Assembly: GCA_030066195.1 (NCBI GenBank)
Contig: JASJCB010000057.1
Coordinates: forward strand, 1-40,088
Origin: Acidobacteriota bacterium
GTDB taxonomy: Bacteria > Acidobacteriota > Holophagae > Acanthopleuribacterales > Acanthopleuribacteraceae
Direction of reading: 5' to 3'
DNA: 40,088 bases
Under the pieces are notes generated by a model. It worked only from the letters and a program-made list of their open reading frames with translations. It had not been told where the DNA came from and did no database searches. Position numbers and translations under genes: made by a program. Positions within the stretch are counted from its first letter, which is position 1; each line of letters begins with the position of its first letter. Shown in pieces: positions 1 through 8,100 of the stretch.

Positions 1-1
1 C

Positions 2-1084
2 CGCCTGGAAACCGTGGACATCGACGGTTTCGAGGAGGAAGCTCTTGCACCGACCTTCCGCACGCGATTGGGCTACCAAACCGCGCCCTACCGCAACTGG
101 CACCTGCTGGTAGACTTCGAGGACATCTACGTAATCAGCGATGACGACTACAACGACACCAAAAACGGCAACGTCGCCTATCCGGTGGTCGCCGACACGG
201 ACGATACCGAGTTGAACCAGGCCTACCTTGCCTACAAACCCAACAAAAACCGGGCGCTCCACCTCGGACGCCAAAGGCTGGTCCTGGATAACGCGCGTTT
301 CATCGGCAATGTGGGTTGGCGCCAGAATGAGCAGACCTTCGACGGCATGGTCTGGCGAGAATCCTTCACTGAGAAGTCAACCATGACTCTGGCTTATATC
401 GCCAATGTGAACCGCGTTTTCGGCGAAAACCATCCCAATCCTCTCCTCAGCGATTTCCGGACCTCCACCATCCTGGCCAATTACAAGCTTTCGAAGATGC
501 CATTCGGGAACCTGACCCTATTCGGCTATTTCATCGACCTGGATGACCTGCCGAGTGCCTCGCAACGCAGCCTGGGCGTGCGCCTGGACGGCAAGCACAA
601 GGCCGGAGATATGACCTGGCTCTACGAACTGAGTTACGCCAACCAGGCGGACCATGCGGACGGCAGCGATGTGATCGATGCGGATTATATGCGCGTCACG
701 ATCGGTCCCCAATGGGCAAACTATACGATTACCCTGAACTACGAGGTATTGGGCGGTGACGGCGACTATGGCTTCAGCACCCCCCTGGCTCCACGGCACG
801 GCTTCAACGGCTGGGCCGATATCTTCCTGAATACGCCGGACACGGGTTTGGTAGACCTCTTTCTACAATTCAATTACGTCCGCGACAAATGGAAGATGAT
901 CGCCGCCTGGCATCACTTCGAATCGGACGAGGGCAGCCTGGACTACGGCACGGAACTGGACCTGCTGGTCGGCTACCAATTCGACAAAAACTGGGACCTG
1001 GGCCTGAAGTACGCGGACTACGCCGAGGACGGTTACCGAAGCGACACGACCAAATTCTGGCTGTGGCTGCATTTCAAGCTGTAG
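2..1084 (+). CDS. Outer-membrane beta-barrel porin, alginate-export-like (5' truncated by window edge)
   Basis: The frame is open from base 2, and residues before the first internal GTG (RLETVDIDGFEEE) already fit the family's first strand, so the gene starts outside the window and the GTG at 14 is not its start. The protein is a run of alternating hydrophobic/aromatic strands with acidic turns. Its segments (FRTRLGYQTAPYRNWHLLVDFED, split here as FRTRLGYQT and WHLLVDFED; LNQAYLAYKP; LHLGRQRLVLDNARFIG) resemble the alginate-export/OprD-like barrels. It ends WLWLHFKL with a C-terminal aromatic-rich strand typical of BAM substrates. Likely an outer-membrane channel for small anionic or sugar-like solutes; the substrate cannot be read from sequence. 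A hairpin follows the stop codon. A second, different-family porin lies at 35967-36968. Family assignment is good, specificity unknown. Confidence 0.8.
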   Translation, partial: RLETVDIDGFEEEALAPTFRTRLGYQTAPYRNWHLLVDFEDIYVISDDDYNDTKNGNVAYPVVADTDDTELNQAYLAYKPNKNRALHLGRQRLVLDNARFIGNVGWRQNEQTFDGMVWRESFTEKSTMTLAYIANVNRVFGENHPNPLLSDFRTSTILANYKLSKMPFGNLTLFGYFIDLDDLPSASQRSLGVRLDGKHKAGDMTWLYELSYANQADHADGSDVIDADYMRVTIGPQWANYTITLNYEVLGGDGDYGFSTPLAPRHGFNGWADIFLNTPDTGLVDLFLQFNYVRDKWKMIAAWHHFESDEGSLDYGTELDLLVGYQFDKNWDLGLKYADYAEDGYRSDTTKFWLWLHFKL

Positions 1085-1117
1085 CGATGTTTCGGAGTTA
1101 TGATAGGTCGACCTAGT

Positions 1118-1147
1118 CGTGTGCCATGTGCGGCACACGGCCTTTTC
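1118..1147 (+). terminator. Probable intrinsic terminator after the porin
   Basis: CGTGTGCC at 1118-1125 pairs with GGCACACG at 1132-1139 around a 6-nt loop, giving a perfect 8-bp stem. It is followed by a short T-run (CCTTTTC). It lies 34 bases after the porin stop and before the promoter of the next gene, so it probably separates the two transcripts. Confidence 0.65.
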
Positions 1148-1187
1148 ATCATCCCACCTTAAATGGAGCATGGACGTTTTTCGCCCG

Positions 1188-1215
1188 TTGACTTGAGGAA
1201 CTTTCATGGTAGAAT
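1188..1215 (+). promoter_or_regulatory. Sigma-70-type promoter for the Cys-rich peptide/propeller pair
   Basis: TTGACT at 1188-1193 and TAGAAT at 1210-1215 are separated by 16 bases. TGG directly before the -10 makes an extended -10 (TGnTAGAAT). The predicted start site is about 35 bases upstream of the ATG at 1259. It is one of the clearest promoter matches in the window. Confidence 0.65.
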
Positions 1216-1258
1216 TTCAACATGTTTTAATTCTGCAGCACTTCATAAGGAACATCCA

Positions 1259-1501
1259 ATGAAAAAGCTCTCCTTTTCAGCTTGTCTTGTATTGACTTTA
1301 ATGTTCGGCACTGTCTCCTTGCTTATGCCGCCCAAGGCAATGGCAATCGATATTTTTTGTGAAATCGAGTGTGTCGATGACCGCGCTTCGTGCAAGTCAG
1401 AGTGCTTTATCGGGCCCAATCTAGTTTTTTGTTACGCAGCCTGTGACATCTTTTACTCCGCTTGTAGGGCAAGATGCATCGCAGAAGACCCGGAATACTA
1501 A
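1259..1501 (+). CDS. Small secreted protein with four CX3C pairs
   Basis: An 80-residue protein. I chose the ATG at 1259 because AAGGAA lies about 7 bases upstream and because it begins with a standard signal peptide (MKKLSFSACLVLTLMFGTVS, cleavage probably after AMA near residue 29). The mature part of about 51 residues has eight cysteines at 34, 38, 45, 49, 58, 62, 69 and 73. They form four CX3C pairs spaced 6, 8 and 6 residues apart, as expected for helices carrying cysteines one turn apart and cross-linked into a disulfide-stapled hairpin. I do not recognise the family. Start and stop lie on a DNA segment visibly richer in A/T than the flanking genes. The propeller gene begins 34 bases downstream and is probably co-transcribed. 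The same gene pair recurs at 34599-35950. Function unknown; a secreted structural, signalling or partner peptide are all possible. Confidence 0.75.
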   Translation: MKKLSFSACLVLTLMFGTVSLLMPPKAMAIDIFCEIECVDDRASCKSECFIGPNLVFCYAACDIFYSACRARCIAEDPEY

Positions 1502-1535
1502 AAGACAGACTTGTGATTTTGAGGTTTGACAGCCT

Positions 1536-2606
1536 ATGCTGAGCCTGTTTCTCTTTTTGACCACGGTAACCGAAGTTCTTGTCTTTGAAGATACGGAGAT
1601 CTTCCGGCAGTTGACCAACAAACAGATCGCTGTCTCCGAAGATCATCGTGTGTTTTTACTGGACACTGCCGATCGTATTGTTTTGCGGTTTGATAAAAAC
1701 GGGAAGCGGACCGGTGATATCGGCGGGCCGGGACAAGGTCCGGGTGAGTATACGAGACCTCTCCGGATTCAATGGTTCCAAGATTCGTTGCTTGTTTATG
1801 ACCGAGGGCGAATTCACCAGCATGATCCCGAGGGTTCTTTGGAAACAACTCACCATCCTCCCTCCGGTCTTTTAATCATTCATCGAGTAACCGGGGGATG
1901 GGTCGTCGTCAAACGTGCCCATCGAAACAGTGAGTTGGTTCTTTTCGATCCCGAATTTAAATCGCCGACCGTGTTACGCACCTGGGAATCTCCACCCAGT
2001 GAGTTCAGCGGAGGTTTCGACACCATCTTACTCAATCCCGTTTCCTCCTCGGTATCCGTATTGACGGACAGGCACAGTCGCTTTGTTTGCCTGAAAACCG
2101 ATGAGCAAGATACGCTCCATCTCTTCGATTTAAAAGGGGAAGTGGAGCCTCGTACGATTGAATTGTCGATCAAACCGGTCGCGTTCAACCGCGAATGGGG
2201 AAAACGATACCTGGAAGAATTTCGAACCCTGGTGGGGAAAGATCGCGGCTTGATATATAAAGCGAAGTTCCCCGAATATTTTCCCAAAATCCAAGGCATG
2301 TTCGTTTCCGCGGACGATCTTATCGTGGTGACGCCATGGACCGGCGCACAGGATCTCGAGACGCCCTTGGACCTGAGGCATGGACCGAAGCAAGCGTTCA
2401 GGTTTGATGGATCGGCAGTTGCCATGACGGAAGTCAGCAAAGCCGGTCATCGAATTGCGGCTGTTATTGGACCCTATGTCTACGTCATCTTAAGAACAAA
2501 ACAGGAAGACTATACAGTAGCCAGGGTTCCCGGCAATTTGTTGAGCGGTTTCTTGAAGGAACATCCGCTGCCGGCATTTACCCTGGAAGATTTCGTCCAA
2601 AACTAG
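1536..2606 (+). CDS. 6-bladed beta-propeller protein
   Basis: 356 residues. It begins with a short hydrophobic leader (MLSLFLFLTTVTEVLVF), so export is likely, but no lipobox is seen. GAGG lies about 14 bases before the ATG. Repeated blade units of about 45-50 residues follow the pattern of a hydrophobic strand, an Asp-rich turn and RFDKNGKRTGDIGGPGQGPGEY. The GxxGxGPGEY/F turn is characteristic of the 6-bladed propeller proteins common in Bacteroidetes and Acidobacteriota, and it is also found in the paralogue at 34895-35950 as GGTGGGPGEF. Such propellers usually bind partners or ligands rather than catalyse, and no catalytic motif is visible. It lies directly downstream of the Cys-rich peptide gene and converges with the amidase gene, 18 bases away. 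Fold call is strong, role unknown. Confidence 0.75.
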   Translation: MLSLFLFLTTVTEVLVFEDTEIFRQLTNKQIAVSEDHRVFLLDTADRIVLRFDKNGKRTGDIGGPGQGPGEYTRPLRIQWFQDSLLVYDRGRIHQHDPEGSLETTHHPPSGLLIIHRVTGGWVVVKRAHRNSELVLFDPEFKSPTVLRTWESPPSEFSGGFDTILLNPVSSSVSVLTDRHSRFVCLKTDEQDTLHLFDLKGEVEPRTIELSIKPVAFNREWGKRYLEEFRTLVGKDRGLIYKAKFPEYFPKIQGMFVSADDLIVVTPWTGAQDLETPLDLRHGPKQAFRFDGSAVAMTEVSKAGHRIAAVIGPYVYVILRTKQEDYTVARVPGNLLSGFLKEHPLPAFTLEDFVQN

Positions 2607-2624
2607 CCGGAGACAACACCGGGT

Positions 2625-3428
2625 TCAAGGCTTCTTCTTCAAACGCTCCCGGAGCTTCTTCATGAAATTGGGACCGGGGTCCACCTTTTCCGTGCGGTAC
2701 CCGGGAACATCCTCGTGGAATAAGTGACCCGCGGGATGACGGCGGTTTTCCAGGTCGCGGTATTCGTGGTGTCCGATCAGGTAACGCAGGGTCACGTATT
2801 CGCCCGACAAATAGCGGATCAGCTTTTCGTTGGCATCCAACTGTTCCGGGGTCAGCGGCAGTTTGCCCGGGCCCGCGGGAGTTCCCAGGTCGGCATTACC
2901 CACGTTTTCAATACCGATCGCCACGTGGTTCAAGCCGATGGTATGGCGCGCCATGATGTTCTCCGGGTAGAAACTGTAAATAGTGCCGTCGCGGTCCACG
3001 ATGAATTGCACACCCACGTTCAAGGCGCCGTTTTTAGCGACCGCCTCGCGGGAACTGTCGATAATTTTCGGACTGAAATAATCGATCACGCCCTTCAATG
3101 TTGGAATAACCGTGTAGTGAACCACCACGATCTGAGGTTGAAAGCGTATGGAAGACGGTAGATTCTCGGTGGGCAGGTAGCGGTAGAGTTCGTAGTTGTG
3201 CAGCCTGAGGTATTCCTTGGTCAATTCGATGCGTTCCGGGTCGATCTCGATTTTGTAGGTGTTCTTGATCTCCGGCGCGTCGTCTTCGGTTATATCCAAG
3301 GGGAGAACCGTATAGTGATCCACCAATTTGATCGGTTTGCGCTTTTTGGGGCCGCCGCATCCGAGACAGGTTACCAAAAGGGCGGCCGCAACGGCTAAGC
3401 GGGCCGCGTGCATGACGGGGATATTCAT
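2625..3428 (-). CDS. N-acetylmuramoyl-L-alanine amidase (Amidase_2), lipoprotein
   Basis: Zn-dependent amidase predicted to cleave the bond between N-acetylmuramate and L-alanine in peptidoglycan. The N-terminus has a lipoprotein signal with lipobox CLGC (acylated Cys near residue 24), placing it in the periplasm or outer membrane. The amidase core starts near residue 100. It shows the first Zn-ligand strand IVVVHYTV, the central QFIVDRDGTIYSFYP strand, IGIENVGN, the GHHEYRD loop and the terminal VDPGPNF motif that carries a Zn ligand in this family. ATG at 3428 is preferred over ATG at 3434 because GAGG then lies 9 rather than 3 bases upstream. About 267 residues, normal for the family with a short N-terminal extension. 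The 480-base region upstream holds a 42-nt-period repeat array. Likely role: wall turnover or recycling. Confidence 0.85.
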   Translation of the reverse strand: MNIPVMHAARLAVAAALLVTCLGCGGPKKRKPIKLVDHYTVLPLDITEDDAPEIKNTYKIEIDPERIELTKEYLRLHNYELYRYLPTENLPSSIRFQPQIVVVHYTVIPTLKGVIDYFSPKIIDSSREAVAKNGALNVGVQFIVDRDGTIYSFYPENIMARHTIGLNHVAIGIENVGNADLGTPAGPGKLPLTPEQLDANEKLIRYLSGEYVTLRYLIGHHEYRDLENRRHPAGHLFHEDVPGYRTEKVDPGPNFMKKLRERLKKKP

Positions 3429-3700
3429 GAACATCTACCTCGATTCATCGATTTCCTGCGCCGTCGCGAAACGGCCGGACGTAACCGGCACCTATTCTAG
3501 CACGACGCCTGTAAAGCGTGAGCATCCCGTTAGGCTGTCGACAGAAACTCGCCAATTAAGCGTGGGTTTGGACGGTGTTCTGTCGTGTGCGTAGCTTGCA
3601 TCGAACCAGCTGTCGCTTGAAGAAACCAAAATCAAGTCCGTGCATAATAAAATGACTTGCTTCATTGCATAAATACCTGTTCAGTCGAAAAATGTTTTGT

Positions 3701-3910
3701 TCTTCCCGGGAAGAGTCGAATATCTGACGCAGGATCCTCGTGTCTTCCCGGGAAGACATGAGGATCCTGCGCAAAATGTTCGTGTCTTCCCAGGAAGAAT
3801 CGAAGATCTTATGCAAAATGTTCGTGTCTTCCCAGGAAGAATCGAGTATCGAACGCCGGCTAATCATGCCTTTCCGGTAAGAACCGGGTCCCCGGCGGGA
3901 GTCGAAGCCC
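3701..3910. repeat. 42-bp-period repeat array 1 (palindromic TCTTCCCGGGAAGA core)
   Basis: This lies in the 480-base gene-free stretch 3435-3914, which I see no gene in. The core CCCGGG or a variant starts at 3705 (CCCGGG), 3747 (CCCGGG), 3789 (CCCAGG), 3831 (CCCAGG) and 3873 (TCCGGT), exactly 42 bases apart each time. The full core TCTTCCCGGGAAGA is a 14-bp perfect palindrome. Between cores, units 2 and 3 share GCAAAATGTTCGTG and units 1 and 2 share AGGATCCT, while other positions have diverged. The last unit runs into the stop codon of the protease gene. Because 42 is divisible by 3, the array is open in several frames on both strands, which creates false ORFs of repeating 14-residue units. 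There are no unique spacers, so it is not CRISPR. Confidence 0.85.
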
Positions 3911-3914
3911 GACC

Positions 3915-4844
3915 TTATAGTTTGGGAGCGCATCCCGCCAGGGCTTTACGCCGCTCGCTCACTGCCGCTGCCGCTTGACCCACGGCGGGCGCCGCATCGA
4001 CAGTCCAGCTTTCACTCAAGGCATCGGCCAGGACGATGACGCTGTCGGCATAGCGGCGATAGGCCGGGTAACAGTAAAGATAGCGTTGCAGGTTGTTTTT
4101 CCGCTCACCGCTCAACCGTGCGGTCGGGGCCGCGTGAAGCGTTCCATGGACGCGCTCGAATTGCCGGCGGCGGTCGCGTAATTGGGTAATCCAAGCGTCC
4201 AGGTCCTTTTTGCGATCGGCGCGCTCACTGCTTTCACCCTCCTGGTAAAGCCGTAGCCAGGAAGCGAGGGAAAGATCCAAACGTCCGATTTCATCGGCTA
4301 AACGATCCGGTTGGTCCAAGATTTCGCGCATCAGCTTTTCCTCGGAGCTCACGACCGGAGGCTTACCTTCACCCGGCAAGGCCAGGGTAATCTTTTGGCC
4401 CTTGTTATCGATATTCACATGGAACCGGCCCAAGAAGTCCTGGCCCAAGAGACCGGCCAGGCCTTGTTCATTCAACCCCTTGATGTCGCGGACCATGATT
4501 TCCATTTGCCTGGCCTTGGCGCCGGAGACAGATAGATCGGTTGCTCGTCCCACCCAGGCGTGCATCCGTTTGCCGCTGATGCCGACCACATGCGCCTTCT
4601 TGCCGGTGGGAACGAGACCGGATTGTTCGGCTACCTTATCCGAAATCACGGTCGCGGCGGCCCCGGTGTCCACCACGAAATAGAAAGGTCCCTTACCGTT
4701 GATCCGCGCGCCGACCACCATCCCGTGCTCGTGACGTGTGAAACCCAGGGTAACCTCGGTGGGAACGCCTTTGCCGGTCATGGCGTCGAAGGCTTGATCG
4801 AGATCGGGAACCTGAGCCAGAAAAAGGGTGAGCGCGAACAGCAT
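3915..4844 (-). CDS. Retropepsin-like aspartyl protease, exported
   Basis: 309 residues with a short hydrophobic N-terminus (MLFALTLFLAQ), probably a signal peptide. A pepsin/retropepsin half-fold follows: FVVDTGAAATVIS has the catalytic Asp at about residue 59 in the D-T-G motif, and the second glycine loop is seen as GLAGLLGQDFLGRFHVNID. Single-lobe bacterial proteases of this kind work as dimers. After about residue 170 there is a Glu/Arg-rich helical C-terminal region of about 140 residues (SEEKLMREILDQPDRLADEI and onward), which is not part of the protease fold and is unusual in length. The ATG at 4844 has a strong AGGAGG 6-7 bases upstream. The gene runs toward array 1, and its stop codon abuts the last repeat unit. 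Substrate unknown. Upstream, 4845-5112 holds no gene that I can see, only a short inverted repeat TTGAC/GTCAA near 5057. Confidence 0.8.
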   Translation of the reverse strand: MLFALTLFLAQVPDLDQAFDAMTGKGVPTEVTLGFTRHEHGMVVGARINGKGPFYFVVDTGAAATVISDKVAEQSGLVPTGKKAHVVGISGKRMHAWVGRATDLSVSGAKARQMEIMVRDIKGLNEQGLAGLLGQDFLGRFHVNIDNKGQKITLALPGEGKPPVVSSEEKLMREILDQPDRLADEIGRLDLSLASWLRLYQEGESSERADRKKDLDAWITQLRDRRRQFERVHGTLHAAPTARLSGERKNNLQRYLYCYPAYRRYADSVIVLADALSESWTVDAAPAVGQAAAAVSERRKALAGCAPKL

Positions 4845-5112
4845 CGATAACCTCCTGGTATGATTATTCGGATCATCGCCCGCGGTTCTTCAGGTAAAAA
4901 TTAAATCGAAGGCGGATCGATTTTCGGGCAATGTCTTGATAAATCATAACTCCCGGCCTGGAAAGACCAGGGCAGGCATCATCCGTTCGACCCCTCGCCC
5001 AAAGGATTTCATCCGGTTATCGGCAAAGTAGCGCCCAGGCAGGCTTACCGCCTTGATTGACCTCGTCAAATTGTTTATCAAGCCCTGCCCCTTTCAACCC
5101 GAATGAAAAATT

Positions 5113-8100
5113 ATGAGGTTAGGGAATTCTGCTGCAAACCAAAAGTTACAATACATCAAAAGAGGAATCGCCCTTTTTTTTCTCAGTCTTCTGTCGGCCT
5201 TTCCCGCTTCAGGCCAGCGGTTCCCCATCCAGGTTTTCAACGAGGGGAACGGTCTACCCACCACCACGGTCCACAGCCTGGCCCAGGACAAGGACGGTTA
5301 TCTTTGGGCCGCATGTCGTAACGGAATTGCCCGCTATGACGGTCGCAAGTGGCGACACTTTTCGTTGGATGACGGACTTGAAACCCCGCATTTTCAAAAT
5401 ATCCGCGCCGATCTCAACAGCGAGATCTGGGCCGCTACCTCCGCCCATGAATACACTCTGGCTCGCTATCGCGACGGCCGCTGGCATCATATCCCTCAGA
5501 AATTTCCCATCGCTATGCTTCGTACCTTTTTTCAATTCCAACTGCTCGATGTCGACGGGCAAACCGTACCGACAGTCGGTCTTTCAGAATCAGGACTCTG
5601 GTTGTATCGCAATCACGCCTGGCACTTTGAAGATCCCAAAAAAGCGGTTCCCCACCGCGTTTTCCACTCCATGTCCAGCTTTCGGGGTAAGATCATTTTG
5701 GCCACGGACCGCGGGCCGTTGATTTATGACGGCAAGCAGTACGACACCCGTTATATGGACCAATTGCCCGAGGATCGTAAATTTACCCTGGCCGCCTCCT
5801 TCGAAATTTTGCCAAATGGAAATCGTCGCCTTTGGATCTTGGGCGAGACCTGGCTGGGTTATCTCCAGGCAGGCCGATATGTGGAAGTCGACCGAGTGCC
5901 GCCGCCCGTCCACCAGAGCAGTTACACTCAGTCCAAAATTCTGAGCGATGGTCGTAACGGGATCTTCTTCGGGACCGAATCCACCCTGAGGCATTATGAC
6001 ATCCAAAGCAAGCAAATCCATGAGCTTGGTATCCAAACCGGGTTCCCCGGCGATGGTGCAACCGCCTTGCTGCTGGACCGAGAAAAAATTTTATGGATCG
6101 CAAGCATGCGCGGTCTGACTCGTATTGCCAACCGGGCTTTTTCCAATTATTATCAGGAAGACGGTTTATTGGAAAATGAGGTCTCCGCTGCCATAGAGTG
6201 GGAGCCCGGCGTTATGCTGCTTGGTCACAATCGGGGAATCACCCTGTGGGACAAGGATGGAATCCGAACCTTGCCCACTCCTAATACCAATAACAAACGC
6301 GGCGTCATCCGGGTTATGGATATAAGGCACGGTCCCGAGAACTCGGTTCTAATTGCCCTTTCCTCGGGCGGCGTCATGCGCTTGAATCGTGATTGGACCC
6401 GAGAAGTTTTTCCGGTTCCCGACGATGTCTGGCAAATGGTCACCATTTACCATGACCGGATGCGCCGAACTCTCTGGGTAGGTGGTAACAGCGGCCTGTT
6501 CGTTCTGGAAGGCGGGGCCTATAGAACCGTCGAGACACCCTTCGGAACCAGGCTTTATATTCGGCGTATTATTCCCGGGATAGACGGGCAATTACTCATC
6601 CCCACGGGCCGCCACGGTTTGGTGACCTATGACGGCGATTGGCATCAATACCGGGGGCAGGGCCTCCCGGAAAACAATACTTATTCGACCTACCAGGATA
6701 CGAGCGGGCGGATTTGGGTGGGTAATTTGCGTGGTTTGTTCATCGCACGGGATGATCGCCTTGTACGATCCACGGACTCGTCGTTTTTTCTGGAACGCTC
6801 CATCTACTTTCTACTGGGCGATCAGCAGGGCGGCCTATGGGCCGGCACCGACAGCGGTTTTTTTCACCTTCAGCCCGGCAAGCGTCCACGACAATATTCC
6901 GTACCACAAGGTCTCCCCGGATTTGAAACCAATCGCGCAGCCGGATTGATCGACCATAGGGGGAATCTCTGGGTAGGTACCGATCAGGGATTGTCGCGCT
7001 TCACTCCATCCGCCGTGCCGCCCGTGCCGCCGCCCCCGCTCATCGGTTTTGACGGCCTGTATATCAACCAACGCCGATTTCCCACGGATCAACCGCTCAG
7101 ACTTATGGACTGGCGTAGCGACCTCACCTTCCACTACCGGGCCGTAACCATGATGGATTCCCTCGGCGTTCAGTTCCAAAGCCGGTTGGAGGGTTATGAA
7201 GATCAGTGGTCCGAACCCTTTGCCTCGGATGATCGTAAGGCTCGCTTCATCAACCTGCCGGCCGGTTCCTACCGGTTTCACATCCGCGCCCGATTGGAGG
7301 GCGAATCCTGGAGCAATCCGATCACCACGGCTCCCGTGCGCATCCCCAAACCGGTCACCAGGCAATGGTGGTTCCGATCCCTGTCGGCCGCTTTTCTACT
7401 TGTGTTGATCTATCTTGGCGTCGATTACGCCACCTCCAAACGCATGTCCAAGAAACTGGAGAATCTGGTGGGCGAGCGCACCGCCAGATTGGAAGAAAAA
7501 ATTGTGGAACACCAGGCCGCCGAGGCCCGTTACCAGGAATTGAACCGTGAGCTGGACGCCCGGGTGCGTGAGCGTACGGCGGCCATGGAAGCCATGCAAA
7601 AGGACCTGATGGAAAGCGCCCACTACGCCGGTATGGCGGAAATCGCCACCTCGGTGCTTCACAACGTGGGCAATATCCTCAACTCCATCAGCACGGCAGG
7701 CTACCTGCTCAACGAAACCCTGGAAAAGTCCGCGGTATCGACCTTGGAACGAGCCAATGAAATCCTGGCTTTGCATGTGGACGATTTCGCCGCGTTCCTG
7801 CAAAACGACCCGCGCGCGCCGAATCTATTGAAGATGTACCTGAGCCTGGGCACCCGTTTCAAATCGGAAAACCACAAGCTGCGCGAGCAGTTGGGCCACT
7901 TGATGAACCGCATCCAGACCATCAAAGACGTGGTCTCGCAGCAACATAACTACACGTCCAATGTATACCAATCGGAAGAAGTCAACCTGGAAGGCCAGAT
8001 CGAAACCGCCTTGACCATCTTGGAAGAAGGCATGGCCGCCCATGGGGTAAAAGTACATGTGCAATGCGAGGAAGTGCCCCTGGTAAGAGTACAGAAAACC

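Noticed and set aside
3701..3910. CRISPR-like repeat-spacer array
   Set aside because: Units are contiguous without unique spacers of fixed length, cores decay, and there are no cas genes in the window.
3556..3978. Overlapping ORFs 3556-3933 (minus) and 3697-3978 (plus)
   Set aside because: Both translate array 1 and are produced by its 42-base period; neither has a ribosome site, and the plus ORF runs into the protease gene antisense.
4845..5112. 42-base-spaced cores in the region between the protease and the kinase
   Set aside because: CCCGG/CGGGC-like words occur, but their spacing is irregular; nothing beyond chance for a GC-rich region.
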